Positions 1 to 5,768 of a stretch of DNA of 5,912 nt are shown here, one piece after another (positions within the stretch are counted from its first letter, which is position 1; each line of letters opens with the position of its first letter). Source of the DNA: JBGUVL01 sp045134375 (lineage in GTDB: Bacteria; Bacillota_I; Bacilli_A; Erysipelotrichales; Erysipelotrichaceae); contig JBGUVL010000023.1 of assembly GCA_045134375.1 (NCBI GenBank), forward strand, positions 1 to 5,912. Reading direction: 5' to 3'. The translations under genes were made by a program, and so were the position numbers. The notes beneath the pieces were generated by a model. The model did no database searches and was not told the DNA's origin. It saw only the letters and a program-made list of their open reading frames with translations.

Positions 1-2011
1 GGATATAGGTAAAGTGATTGTTATGATTAGGATAGCTGGAAGTTATGGAACTAAGTTTATTTTTCATATGATTGATGGTAATTGTGACATCCTTGTTTCT
101 TTGTTTATTTTTGACGATGAAATCGATCATGATGATCTCGTTATTGGTGCGACGGGTTAGTGGTATCTCAATTGTTGTGTTTTTTTTGGCTTTAACTTGA
201 TACGTGTGTTGATTGATTTCATTTATTTGCAAATTTTTATCAATATTTATTATTTCGTTAGGAAGTGTAATCTCTTCTTTGGTAAAGGATGGTGGTACTA
301 CGTTTTTGTTTGTTGTTGCGATCGTATTTTGGTACATGGCTATGATGTTAGCAGGATAGGAAAGCTTTTGATGATCTTCCTTTGACAGGATGTTGGTAGA
401 ACCATAGAAAATCGGTAGAACATCCGGATTTTCTCGAAGCTGCAAGGCGTCTATGGTTTGTATCGTTTCATAGCCAGCGGCAGGAGTGTTTTTGGTTAAT
501 AGATAGCGGCTGCTCATCATTCCTAAAGTGAATAGGTTGGTTGACTCCAAATTTGCAACTCGATTTTTAATTTGAATTGGTTGTTTCATATCATCATAGA
601 GCCATTGATTAAATAATGTATTATTGCACGAAGTATAGGAAGAAAATCGATATTCCTCAGGGACATAGATCCAATTGCTTCTTTGCAAAGGAGCGATAAG
701 ATCCGCTGTTCGATATCCATTTTGTTGGATGTTTTCTAGTAGTTTTGTGTTGGCTGGAAGATAACGTTCATCGCATTGCTTTTTTTCTACATAATTCTCT
801 TGTTTGTTGTTACTATAGCAACAAAGAATTGGAAAGACCAACAAGAGTGTAAGCCATCGCTTTTTTTGTTGTTGATGTTGTAGCAGGAGAGCGAAGAGCA
901 GTAATAAAGCATCGATTGCCATCCACATATTGCGATGATAAGCGACAGGAACAAAAAGTAGTAGAATGGAAAAAATTGATATTTTTTTTGATGAATCATA
1001 TTGTAGAAAATCTGCACATAGGAGTAAGACAAGTGGCAAAAATGCAATGAGTATTTTGCTTCTTGCATACAAAGTTCCATTCAATATCCACCAAATGAGG
1101 GGGAGTGAAAATATTAGCAATAGAAAAAGGCTACTTTTACTTTTGGAAGCACCAAATATTTTTTGGAGCAATGCGAGAAAAGCAATCATGGTTAATCCAC
1201 ATCCATAAGGGGAATAGAGGAGGCCTTGAAATGAAACATCAGCTAGGGGCAGTGATGTGATGGCAAATCCTCCATTATCTTTTGTGTTGGATAATAGGAC
1301 AGCAAGAGTAGGAAGTAATAGAAACATCATCATTAGCACTCCTACGATAATAGCCCACATAAAAGCGAAGGCTTCTTTATGGGATGGATTTTCTTTTTTT
1401 TGCCAGAAATAGTAAAAAACAAGGATGATAATACAAGTGGGAGCATAAAAATAACTATGTAAAATGATGAGTGCAACCGAAATGGATAACATGGTGGCTT
1501 TCTTTCCTTGAATAAAACGATCCACGCTCTGTAATGCAAGAATTAGAAACGGTAAATAATTGACAAACATGAGCTGTCGGTGGGATTGAAAAAACAAGGA
1601 AGAGCAGGCGAACATCAACGTACAGCAAAGGGTGACTTCCATTGTATAGTTTTTGCTTCGTAACCAATGATAAAATAGACAGAGTGTTAGTGAACAAAGA
1701 AACAATTGGTAAGAAATTATGATTTTCTCAATTGGGATGGAAGGGAATCGTAGAGCAATCCAAAAATCAGGCCGATATAATCCATAATAGGAAAAGGCGA
1801 AGGCGTTGCTGCCACCCATTAAATGAGGAAAAAAATCATTCGTTAATGAATGGTGTTGATAATACTTTCTCATATAGTCAAGCAAAGCAGTATGTTGGGA
1901 TAACCAATCGGTTTGTGAACCAAAAATAGAATTGTTATCGACTGCGATAAAAGCCATTATCCAAGGAAGAAGTGATAATAGTAAATAAATGAAATATTTC
2001 TTTTTTTTCAT
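1..2011 (-). CDS. YfhO-family multi-pass membrane protein, 3' end cut by window edge
   Basis: The reading frame is open from ATG at 2011 down to base 1: 670 codons without a stop, with the C-terminus lying beyond the window. A Shine-Dalgarno AAAGGA (2025-2020) sits 8 nt before the ATG. Residues 7-24 are a first membrane segment. A conserved-looking extracytoplasmic loop follows, with TDWLSQH (34-40) and LMGGSNAF..YYGLY (64-79), typical of the YfhO family. About ten to twelve further hydrophobic segments run between roughly 95 and 399. The rest (400-670+) is a polar, probably extracytoplasmic domain with the family-like motifs RYLLTK (502-507) and ENPDVLP (527-533). Family members are usually 800-900 residues, so perhaps 150-200 are missing. 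YfhO proteins have a GT-C-like fold; the B. subtilis member takes part in lipoteichoic acid glycosylation, and D35 is a plausible catalytic residue by position. The gene diverges from the deacetylase operon. Family assignment is firm; the sugar, acceptor and exact role are unknown. Confidence 0.88.
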   Translation of the reverse strand, partial: MKKKKYFIYLLLSLLPWIMAFIAVDNNSIFGSQTDWLSQHTALLDYMRKYYQHHSLTNDFFPHLMGGSNAFAFSYYGLYRPDFWIALRFPSIPIEKIIISYQLFLCSLTLCLFYHWLRSKNYTMEVTLCCTLMFACSSLFFQSHRQLMFVNYLPFLILALQSVDRFIQGKKATMLSISVALIILHSYFYAPTCIIILVFYYFWQKKENPSHKEAFAFMWAIIVGVLMMMFLLLPTLAVLLSNTKDNGGFAITSLPLADVSFQGLLYSPYGCGLTMIAFLALLQKIFGASKSKSSLFLLLIFSLPLIWWILNGTLYARSKILIAFLPLVLLLCADFLQYDSSKKISIFSILLLFVPVAYHRNMWMAIDALLLLFALLLQHQQQKKRWLTLLLVFPILCCYSNNKQENYVEKKQCDERYLPANTKLLENIQQNGYRTADLIAPLQRSNWIYVPEEYRFSSYTSCNNTLFNQWLYDDMKQPIQIKNRVANLESTNLFTLGMMSSRYLLTKNTPAAGYETIQTIDALQLRENPDVLPIFYGSTNILSKEDHQKLSYPANIIAMYQNTIATTNKNVVPPSFTKEEITLPNEIINIDKNLQINEINQHTYQVKAKKNTTIEIPLTRRTNNEIIMIDFIVKNKQRNKDVTITINHMKNKLSSITSSYPNHNNHFTYI

Positions 2012-2019
2012 AAAATCTG

Positions 2020-2025
2020 TCCTTT
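2020..2025 (-). promoter_or_regulatory. Ribosome binding site of the YfhO-family gene
   Basis: AAAGGA on the minus strand lies 8 nt before the ATG at 2011. It fixes the start, and no better in-frame start lies upstream in the leader. Confidence 0.7.
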
Positions 2026-2033
2026 CGCGAATC

Positions 2034-2042
2034 ATCATAGCA
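2034..2042 (-). promoter_or_regulatory. Candidate extended -10 promoter for the YfhO-family gene
   Basis: The minus strand reads TGC-TATGAT, an extended -10 motif (TGn followed by a hexamer one base off TATAAT). No recognisable -35 hexamer lies 17-18 bp upstream, as is common for extended -10 or activator-dependent promoters. Transcription would start near 2027 and give a leader of about 16 nt, just long enough for the ribosome binding site. This was identified by eye only. Confidence 0.45.
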
Positions 2043-2075
2043 AACAAATCTAAAAATAATCCCTAAGGAAAAGAA

Positions 2076-2087
2076 AAGAATTCTTAA
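2076..2087. promoter_or_regulatory. Candidate operator, left copy (near-palindrome)
   Basis: AAGAATTCTTAA contains the perfect 10-bp palindrome AAGAATTCTT and matches 11 of 12 bases of the site at 2117-2128. Its near edge is about 36 bp upstream of the -10 hexamer of the YfhO-family promoter, a usual place for an activator site. The DNA is AT-rich, so chance similarity is possible. The binding protein is unknown; the neighbouring OmpR-type regulator is the obvious candidate. Confidence 0.35.
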
Positions 2088-2114
2088 AAAAAGATTACAA
2101 TATTATGTTAAAAG

Positions 2115-2128
2115 TTAAGATTTCTTAA
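2115..2128. promoter_or_regulatory. Candidate operator, right copy (near-palindrome)
   Basis: TTAAGA-TT-TCTTAA is an inverted repeat with 6-bp arms. Its last 12 bases match the left copy at 11 positions. The two copies are 41 bp apart, close to four helical turns, so they would lie on the same face of the DNA. The near edge is about 34 bp upstream of the -10 hexamer of the deacetylase operon promoter, mirroring the left copy. Confidence 0.35.
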
Positions 2129-2140
2129 TTTTTTTGTAAG

Positions 2141-2154
2141 AGATTAAAAGATTA
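2141..2154 (+). repeat. Short direct repeat AGATTA upstream of the operon promoter
   Basis: AGATTA occurs at 2141-2146 and 2149-2154, separated by AA, over the place where a -35 element would be. A third copy lies at 2092-2097. OmpR-family regulators often bind short direct repeats near the -35, but the 8-bp period is shorter than the usual 10-11 bp and the DNA is AT-rich, so significance is doubtful. Confidence 0.2.
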
Positions 2155-2159
2155 TTTTC

Positions 2160-2168
2160 TGCTATAGT
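2160..2168 (+). promoter_or_regulatory. Candidate extended -10 promoter of the deacetylase-regulator-kinase operon
   Basis: TGC-TATAGT is an extended -10 motif, one base from TATAAT in the hexamer. The bases 17 bp upstream (GAGATT) do not resemble TTGACA, so activation by a bound regulator is plausible. The expected start near 2175 leaves a leader of about 19 nt before the GTG at 2194. Its mate on the other strand also begins TGCTAT. Confidence 0.5.
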
Positions 2169-2180
2169 AATAGTAGAAGT

Positions 2181-2187
2181 AAGGAGG
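2181..2187 (+). promoter_or_regulatory. Ribosome binding site that decides a GTG start
   Basis: AAGGAGG is a near-perfect Shine-Dalgarno. It directly abuts the ATG at 2188, which is too close to serve as a start. The in-frame GTG at 2194 has a 6-nt spacer and is therefore the likely initiation codon. Confidence 0.8.
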
Positions 2188-2193
2188 ATGTTT

Positions 2194-2889
2194 GTGAAAA
2201 AAATCGTTATTTGTTGGATAGCATTTTTAGTGTCATTCTCAAATCTCTCTTTTTTTTCATGGAAGGGAACGAATTGGATGGATGAAAGTTTATTGTCACT
2301 GAAGCAATATCGTCGTTTAATGATAGTTGCACATCCCGATGATGAAACGATATGGGGAGGCGAACATTTGCTGAGGGATTCGTATGTTGTTGTTTGTTTA
2401 ACCAATGGGGATCATGAAATTCGACGTAATGAATTTATGCAAGTTATGAAAGCAAGTGGAAATTATGGAATTATTTTAAATTATCCTGATAAAAGAAATG
2501 GAAGACGAGATGATTGGAGTGATTGCCGACAACAAATACTTAAACAGTTAAAGATGATTATCGATAGCAATCAATGGGAAATCGTAGTCACTCATAATCC
2601 GGAAGGGGAGTATGGTCATATACACCATAAGATGACCAATCAAATGGTCACTTCTTTGATGGTGCAGTCAAATCAATTGGAAAACTTGTTTTATTTTGAT
2701 CGATACAAAAAGAAAAACGAATTATCCAAAAAGGAAAAAAGAATGGAAGAAAAATGGTTCCTCAAAAAGCAAGAATTATGTCAGCTCTATGGTTCACAAG
2801 CAAAGGTCATAGAGCGCTTATCCCATCAGTTTCCATATGAAAACTGGGTATCAGCTGTATTATGGAAAAACAAAGAAAATGGATCATAA
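2194..2889 (+). CDS. Membrane-anchored PIG-L/LmbE-family N-acetyl-sugar deacetylase
   Basis: The protein has 231 residues from GTG 2194 (the ATG at 2188 would add two). It belongs to the PIG-L family of zinc-dependent deacetylases, which remove acetyl from N-acetylglucosamine in glycolipids or small thiol precursors (PIG-L, MshB, BshB). The signature AHPDDE lies at 46-51, and the second family motif, HNPEGEYGHIHHK, at 134-146. By analogy with MshB, H47, D50 and H145 should bind zinc, D49 act as base, and H142 assist. Both active-site motifs are intact. Unlike the cytosolic enzymes MshB and BshB, it starts with two lysines and a hydrophobic stretch (about 4-22) with no clear cleavage site, so it is probably an anchored protein facing outward. 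The C-terminal part (171-195) is very lysine- and glutamate-rich. It is the first gene of the operon, 50 bp before the response regulator. The family is certain; substrate and topology are inferred. Confidence 0.93.
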   Translation: MKKIVICWIAFLVSFSNLSFFSWKGTNWMDESLLSLKQYRRLMIVAHPDDETIWGGEHLLRDSYVVVCLTNGDHEIRRNEFMQVMKASGNYGIILNYPDKRNGRRDDWSDCRQQILKQLKMIIDSNQWEIVVTHNPEGEYGHIHHKMTNQMVTSLMVQSNQLENLFYFDRYKKKNELSKKEKRMEEKWFLKKQELCQLYGSQAKVIERLSHQFPYENWVSAVLWKNKENGS

Positions 2890-2927
2890 GATGAAAAAAT
2901 GGCAATGGAAAAAAGTAAACGAGGAAA

Positions 2928-2933
2928 AAGGAG
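2928..2933 (+). promoter_or_regulatory. Ribosome binding site of the response regulator
   Basis: AAGGAG lies 6 nt before the ATG at 2940. The 50-bp gap after the deacetylase shows no convincing promoter, which supports co-transcription. Confidence 0.75.
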
Positions 2934-2939
2934 ACGATT

Positions 2940-3650
2940 ATGGGGAGTAAAATACTAGTGGTAGATGATCATGAAGAAATAAGGGAAATTGTAAATGTAC
3001 TTTTGAGTAGTGAGGGATATACGATTATTGAAGCAAAAGATGGAATGGAGGCTTTGATGAAAGTGCATGAGCACCCCGATCTGGATCTTGTTATTTTAGA
3101 TATAATGATGCCTAAAATGGATGGTTATCACACTTGTGTTAAGATACGAGAGCAGAGTAATGTTCCTATTCTTTTTTTGAGTGCGAAAGGCATGGATGGG
3201 GACAAAACGTTAGGATTTTCTAGTGGTGGTGATGATTATTTGAGTAAGCCATTTTCCTATAATGAATTAACAGGAAGGGTTAAGGCGTTGCTTCGGCGTT
3301 ATCAAGTTTATTTGGGAAAAAAAGAGATTCGACAGGAACAATCGAAACAGCAAGTAATCCAATGCAAAGCAATCGTTTTGGATGAAGTGGAGGAAAAAGT
3401 TCTTGTGGAAGGAGAGGAAATTTCACTTACGGATCTGGAATTTCAAATCTTACAATTACTGATGCGGCATCCTCATCAAGTGTTTTCGGTACAGCATTTG
3501 TATGAAACTATTTGGAAAGAAACGTATTACTATGGTTGTGAAAATACGGTAATGGTACATATTCGTAATTTGCGAAAGAAAATTGAAAAGGATGCGGCCA
3601 AGCCAAGATATATTCGTAATGTTTGGGGGAAGGGGTATCGTTTTGATTAA
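2940..3650 (+). CDS. OmpR/VanR-family two-component response regulator
   Basis: This is a cytoplasmic DNA-binding transcription factor of 236 residues, the usual length. The receiver domain (about 4-117) has the acidic pair D9-D10, phospho-acceptor D54 in LVILDIMMPKMDG, switch S81 in FLSAKG, and K103 in DDYLSKPF. A charged linker (about 120-140) leads to a winged-helix domain (about 141-236) with the recognition-helix pattern NTVMVHIRNLRKKI and the C-terminal GKGYRF typical of the OmpR class. The segment SAKGMDGDKTLG and the motif LLRRYQ resemble VanR-type regulators. GGDDY replaces the commoner GADDY. All residues needed for phosphorylation are present. The histidine kinase downstream overlaps its stop codon and is its obvious partner. 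Targets may include its own operon and the divergent YfhO-family gene, since a repeated near-palindrome sits in their shared upstream region. VanR-like describes the sequence type and does not imply vancomycin resistance, as no van biosynthesis genes are visible. Confidence 0.95.
   Translation: MGSKILVVDDHEEIREIVNVLLSSEGYTIIEAKDGMEALMKVHEHPDLDLVILDIMMPKMDGYHTCVKIREQSNVPILFLSAKGMDGDKTLGFSSGGDDYLSKPFSYNELTGRVKALLRRYQVYLGKKEIRQEQSKQQVIQCKAIVLDEVEEKVLVEGEEISLTDLEFQILQLLMRHPHQVFSVQHLYETIWKETYYYGCENTVMVHIRNLRKKIEKDAAKPRYIRNVWGKGYRFD
3628..3635 (+). promoter_or_regulatory. Ribosome binding site that favours a TTG kinase start
   Basis: GGAAGGGG lies inside the end of the response regulator gene, 7 nt before TTG 3643. 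Upstream in-frame candidates (TTG 3583, ATG 3592, ATG 3619) have no properly spaced site and would place extra soluble residues before the basic, membrane-inserting N-terminus. Confidence 0.6.
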
Positions 3651-5613
3651 AAAAAGGAAAAGAACCGCTCTTTTCTTTCGCATTTTTATATCATTTTTTG
3701 TGGGTTTTATTGCATTTTTGGAAATCTATGGGCAAAGCTATTCTTATTTAAATCAATTAAGAGCGAACGATGGTTTTTCTTATGATATTGAGAGTGGTAA
3801 TATCAGCAATGATCGAAATCAGTATGATGTTATGTTTTATGAGCGTACGGAGGAGTATGAATCACTAGAAACCAAGATCAATAAGGAATTACAAGCGTTG
3901 GAAAAAGAAAATAAGTCAATGGAAGAAGTTCGTGACTTCATCAATAACAAATTGCAAGATGCTGGTACGATTTATTACGATATTTTAGATACCAAGAAAT
4001 ATCAGGAATTTTATCCTTACCGTGCCTATAGTGGAGAAGAATTTAGTGAGTATGTATTTTCATTCAATTATTACTATTTAAATTGTTATGGTACGGTTAG
4101 TGTATTTCCGCGATTCGATGGCTTTTTGAAGAAATGGGTATTATTTTCTTTGCTGGTAGGAGGTGGAATTGCTCTTCTTACCTTTTTGGCAATGTCTATT
4201 CTGTGGCAATGGTGGAATAAAAAAGAGGATGTTTTTCTCGCTTGGTTAGGAAAACGAAAACCATTTCATTCTTTTCCAGCTACGTTGGTGATTGTTAATT
4301 TACTTTCTTTGGTTTTAGCGAGTATTTTATTTTTGTCATTGTATCATCAACGGAATCATTTCTTTTTGTTGGCTAACACTTTTCTAGTTAAAGATATTGA
4401 TGTTGCGAGTGTATGTGACAAGATCCAAGAGCAGGTGAAAGAGTTGCGTTTGGATGTCGCAAATGAAAAAAAGATAAATCGTATTTTAAAAGAACAGATT
4501 CCTCATCAAGGTGAGGTTGAATTATATTTATATCGTCAACAGGATGGTGTACTTTATACGATAAGCACATGGAATGTCAATTTACAAATTGGTAATTTTT
4601 TAGGAATTCGCACAAGTGCTACCACAACGCCGATTCTTTATCATCAGATGTTGCATTTTGACGATCAAGACGGGGAATTGGTTTTCTATTATTATCCATT
4701 AACTACTTATGTCATACCGTTAATTATATTTTTTCTCTTATCTGCTTTGTTGTTCTATTTTATGTTGGTACTCTCTTTTATTCGTTTAAAAGTGGATGAA
4801 TTAATTGTTATGAAAGAGGAGATTTCTCGCATGGCAGCAGGAGATTTAACACATGGATGGAAAACCAATGGCAATGATGAATTGGCACAATTATCTTATC
4901 ATATCAATGCGATGCGTTTGTCTTTGTTATCCAATATGGAAAATGAGCGAGCGGCTAGGCAAGCTAATCAAGAATTGATTTCGTCAATGTCGCATGATTT
5001 AAGGACGCCTTTGACTACGTTACAAGGGTATTTAGAAATTATTCAAATGGAAAAAGTAGGGGTGGACAAACAGAAAGAATATCTTCAAAGAGCAATCCGA
5101 AAAATGGATGAGATCAAAGAGTTGTCCAATCGTATGTTTGAATATGCGCAGGTGTATGGCTTAGAAGAAGAATGGACAAAAGAAGTGATTGTTTTATTAG
5201 AATTAAATCAAATGATTCAAAATCATGTGGATTATCTTCGTTTGCAAGGTTTTTTAGTTAATGAAATGGAAGAGAGAGGACCAAAAAATAATGCTGCGAT
5301 CTTGGGTTCTAAAGTGATGATGAAACGAATCTTTAATAATCTTTTCTCCAATGTACAGAAATATGCAAATTCGAATCAAATGGTTGTGGTACAGAGTGCT
5401 GTTGTGAAAGGAAAATGGGAATTTCACCTCCATAATTCAATTAAAAAAATTACTAATCCGGTAGAAAAGAATGGCATTGGATTAAAAAGCGTCCAACGAA
5501 TGGTGAGTGCGCATCAGGGGGAATGCTATGTAACTAGTGATGGAGAGCAGTTTATGGTTGTGATTACAATCGAATTGACAGACGTTGATGCAAGCCGTTC
5601 GATAAAGAAATGA
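3643..5613 (+). CDS. Four-TM sensor histidine kinase, VanS-like, with atypical ATPase domain
   Basis: Partner kinase of the upstream regulator, in the cytoplasmic membrane. From TTG 3643 it has 656 residues and overlaps the regulator's stop by 8 nt, suggesting translational coupling. Order: basic start IKKRKR; TM1 about 10-29; first outside domain about 30-163, with a charged helix (70-105) and many tyrosines; TM2 165-187; short cytoplasmic loop; TM3 214-235; second outside domain about 236-356; TM4 357-380; HAMP-like linker to about 432; HisKA helix with SMSHDLRTPL, phospho-acceptor H451; ATPase domain about 550-644. The N box NNLFSNVQKYA (565-575) is intact and a glycine motif NGIGLKSV (610-617) is present. 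The usual DxGxG (G1) and F boxes are missing; HNSIKK stands where G1 is expected, as in some GHKL-type kinases. Two outside domains exceed the single loop of a classic kinase. The ligand is unknown; an envelope signal is a reasonable guess. The family is certain, the start probable. Confidence 0.92.
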   Translation: MIKKRKRTALFFRIFISFFVGFIAFLEIYGQSYSYLNQLRANDGFSYDIESGNISNDRNQYDVMFYERTEEYESLETKINKELQALEKENKSMEEVRDFINNKLQDAGTIYYDILDTKKYQEFYPYRAYSGEEFSEYVFSFNYYYLNCYGTVSVFPRFDGFLKKWVLFSLLVGGGIALLTFLAMSILWQWWNKKEDVFLAWLGKRKPFHSFPATLVIVNLLSLVLASILFLSLYHQRNHFFLLANTFLVKDIDVASVCDKIQEQVKELRLDVANEKKINRILKEQIPHQGEVELYLYRQQDGVLYTISTWNVNLQIGNFLGIRTSATTTPILYHQMLHFDDQDGELVFYYYPLTTYVIPLIIFFLLSALLFYFMLVLSFIRLKVDELIVMKEEISRMAAGDLTHGWKTNGNDELAQLSYHINAMRLSLLSNMENERAARQANQELISSMSHDLRTPLTTLQGYLEIIQMEKVGVDKQKEYLQRAIRKMDEIKELSNRMFEYAQVYGLEEEWTKEVIVLLELNQMIQNHVDYLRLQGFLVNEMEERGPKNNAAILGSKVMMKRIFNNLFSNVQKYANSNQMVVVQSAVVKGKWEFHLHNSIKKITNPVEKNGIGLKSVQRMVSAHQGECYVTSDGEQFMVVITIELTDVDASRSIKK

Positions 5614-5665
5614 AAAAACTGAAATAAAATAATGGAATTGTCTTATTTTAAAGAATTTTTAAGCG

Positions 5666-5710
5666 CAAAAAAGACATGGATAAAAACAAATAAAAACCAT
5701 GTCTTTTTTG
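5666..5710 (+). terminator. Intrinsic terminator of the kinase operon, possibly bidirectional
   Basis: AAAAAAGACATGG (5667-5679) and CCATGTCTTTTTT (5697-5709) are perfect inverted repeats. A flanking C-G pair extends the stem to 14 bp. The loop is 17 nt and almost all A. The 3' arm ends in six T's, as in rho-independent terminators, and the A-tract on the other arm would let it work on the opposite strand too. It lies 52 nt after the kinase stop and before the next promoter. Confidence 0.85.
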
Positions 5711-5720
5711 AGTAAATTGG

Positions 5721-5749
5721 TTTACAGAAGCTAAGAAATCAAGTAGAAT
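5721..5749 (+). promoter_or_regulatory. Sigma-A-type promoter of the right-edge gene
   Basis: TTTACA (5721-5726) and TAGAAT (5744-5749) are separated by exactly 17 bp, each one base off consensus. The predicted start, near 5756, leaves a leader of only about 13 nt. The site follows the terminator directly, so the next gene is a separate transcription unit. Confidence 0.7.
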
Positions 5750-5768
5750 ACAAAACGAGGTATGAAAA

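Noticed and set aside
197..385. 62-codon plus-strand frame with a hydrophobic start
   Set aside because: It lies wholly antisense to the YfhO-family gene, which is supported by motifs and a ribosome binding site. No ribosome binding site or family resemblance supports the short frame.
800..830. Lipobox-like LCC near residue 397 of the YfhO-family protein
   Set aside because: It lies after about a dozen membrane segments inside a polytopic protein, so signal peptidase II processing is implausible.
787..1697. Several short minus-strand frames (787-1080, 1342-1539, 1455-1697) that might suggest a broken gene
   Set aside because: They are in other frames than the single open frame from 2011 to 1, which has no stop or frameshift. 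The gene is intact within the window.
2012..2193. Riboswitch or structured leader RNA in the divergent region
   Set aside because: Predicted leaders are under 20 nt on both sides and the region is AT-rich with no stable hairpin other than the operator-like palindromes.
2115..2405. 96-codon minus-strand frame across the operon start
   Set aside because: It is antisense to the deacetylase motifs and the divergent promoter region, and is a shadow of the real gene.
2940..5613. Vancomycin resistance locus, because the regulator and kinase look VanR/VanS-like
   Set aside because: No vanH, vanA-type ligase, vanX or vanY gene is in the window; the resemblance is at the family level only.
5625..5650. 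Inverted repeat TAAAATAA / TTATTTTA with a 10-nt loop after the kinase stop
   Set aside because: The stem is all A-T and too weak to terminate; the GC-containing hairpin just downstream is a far better terminator. It probably arises from base composition.
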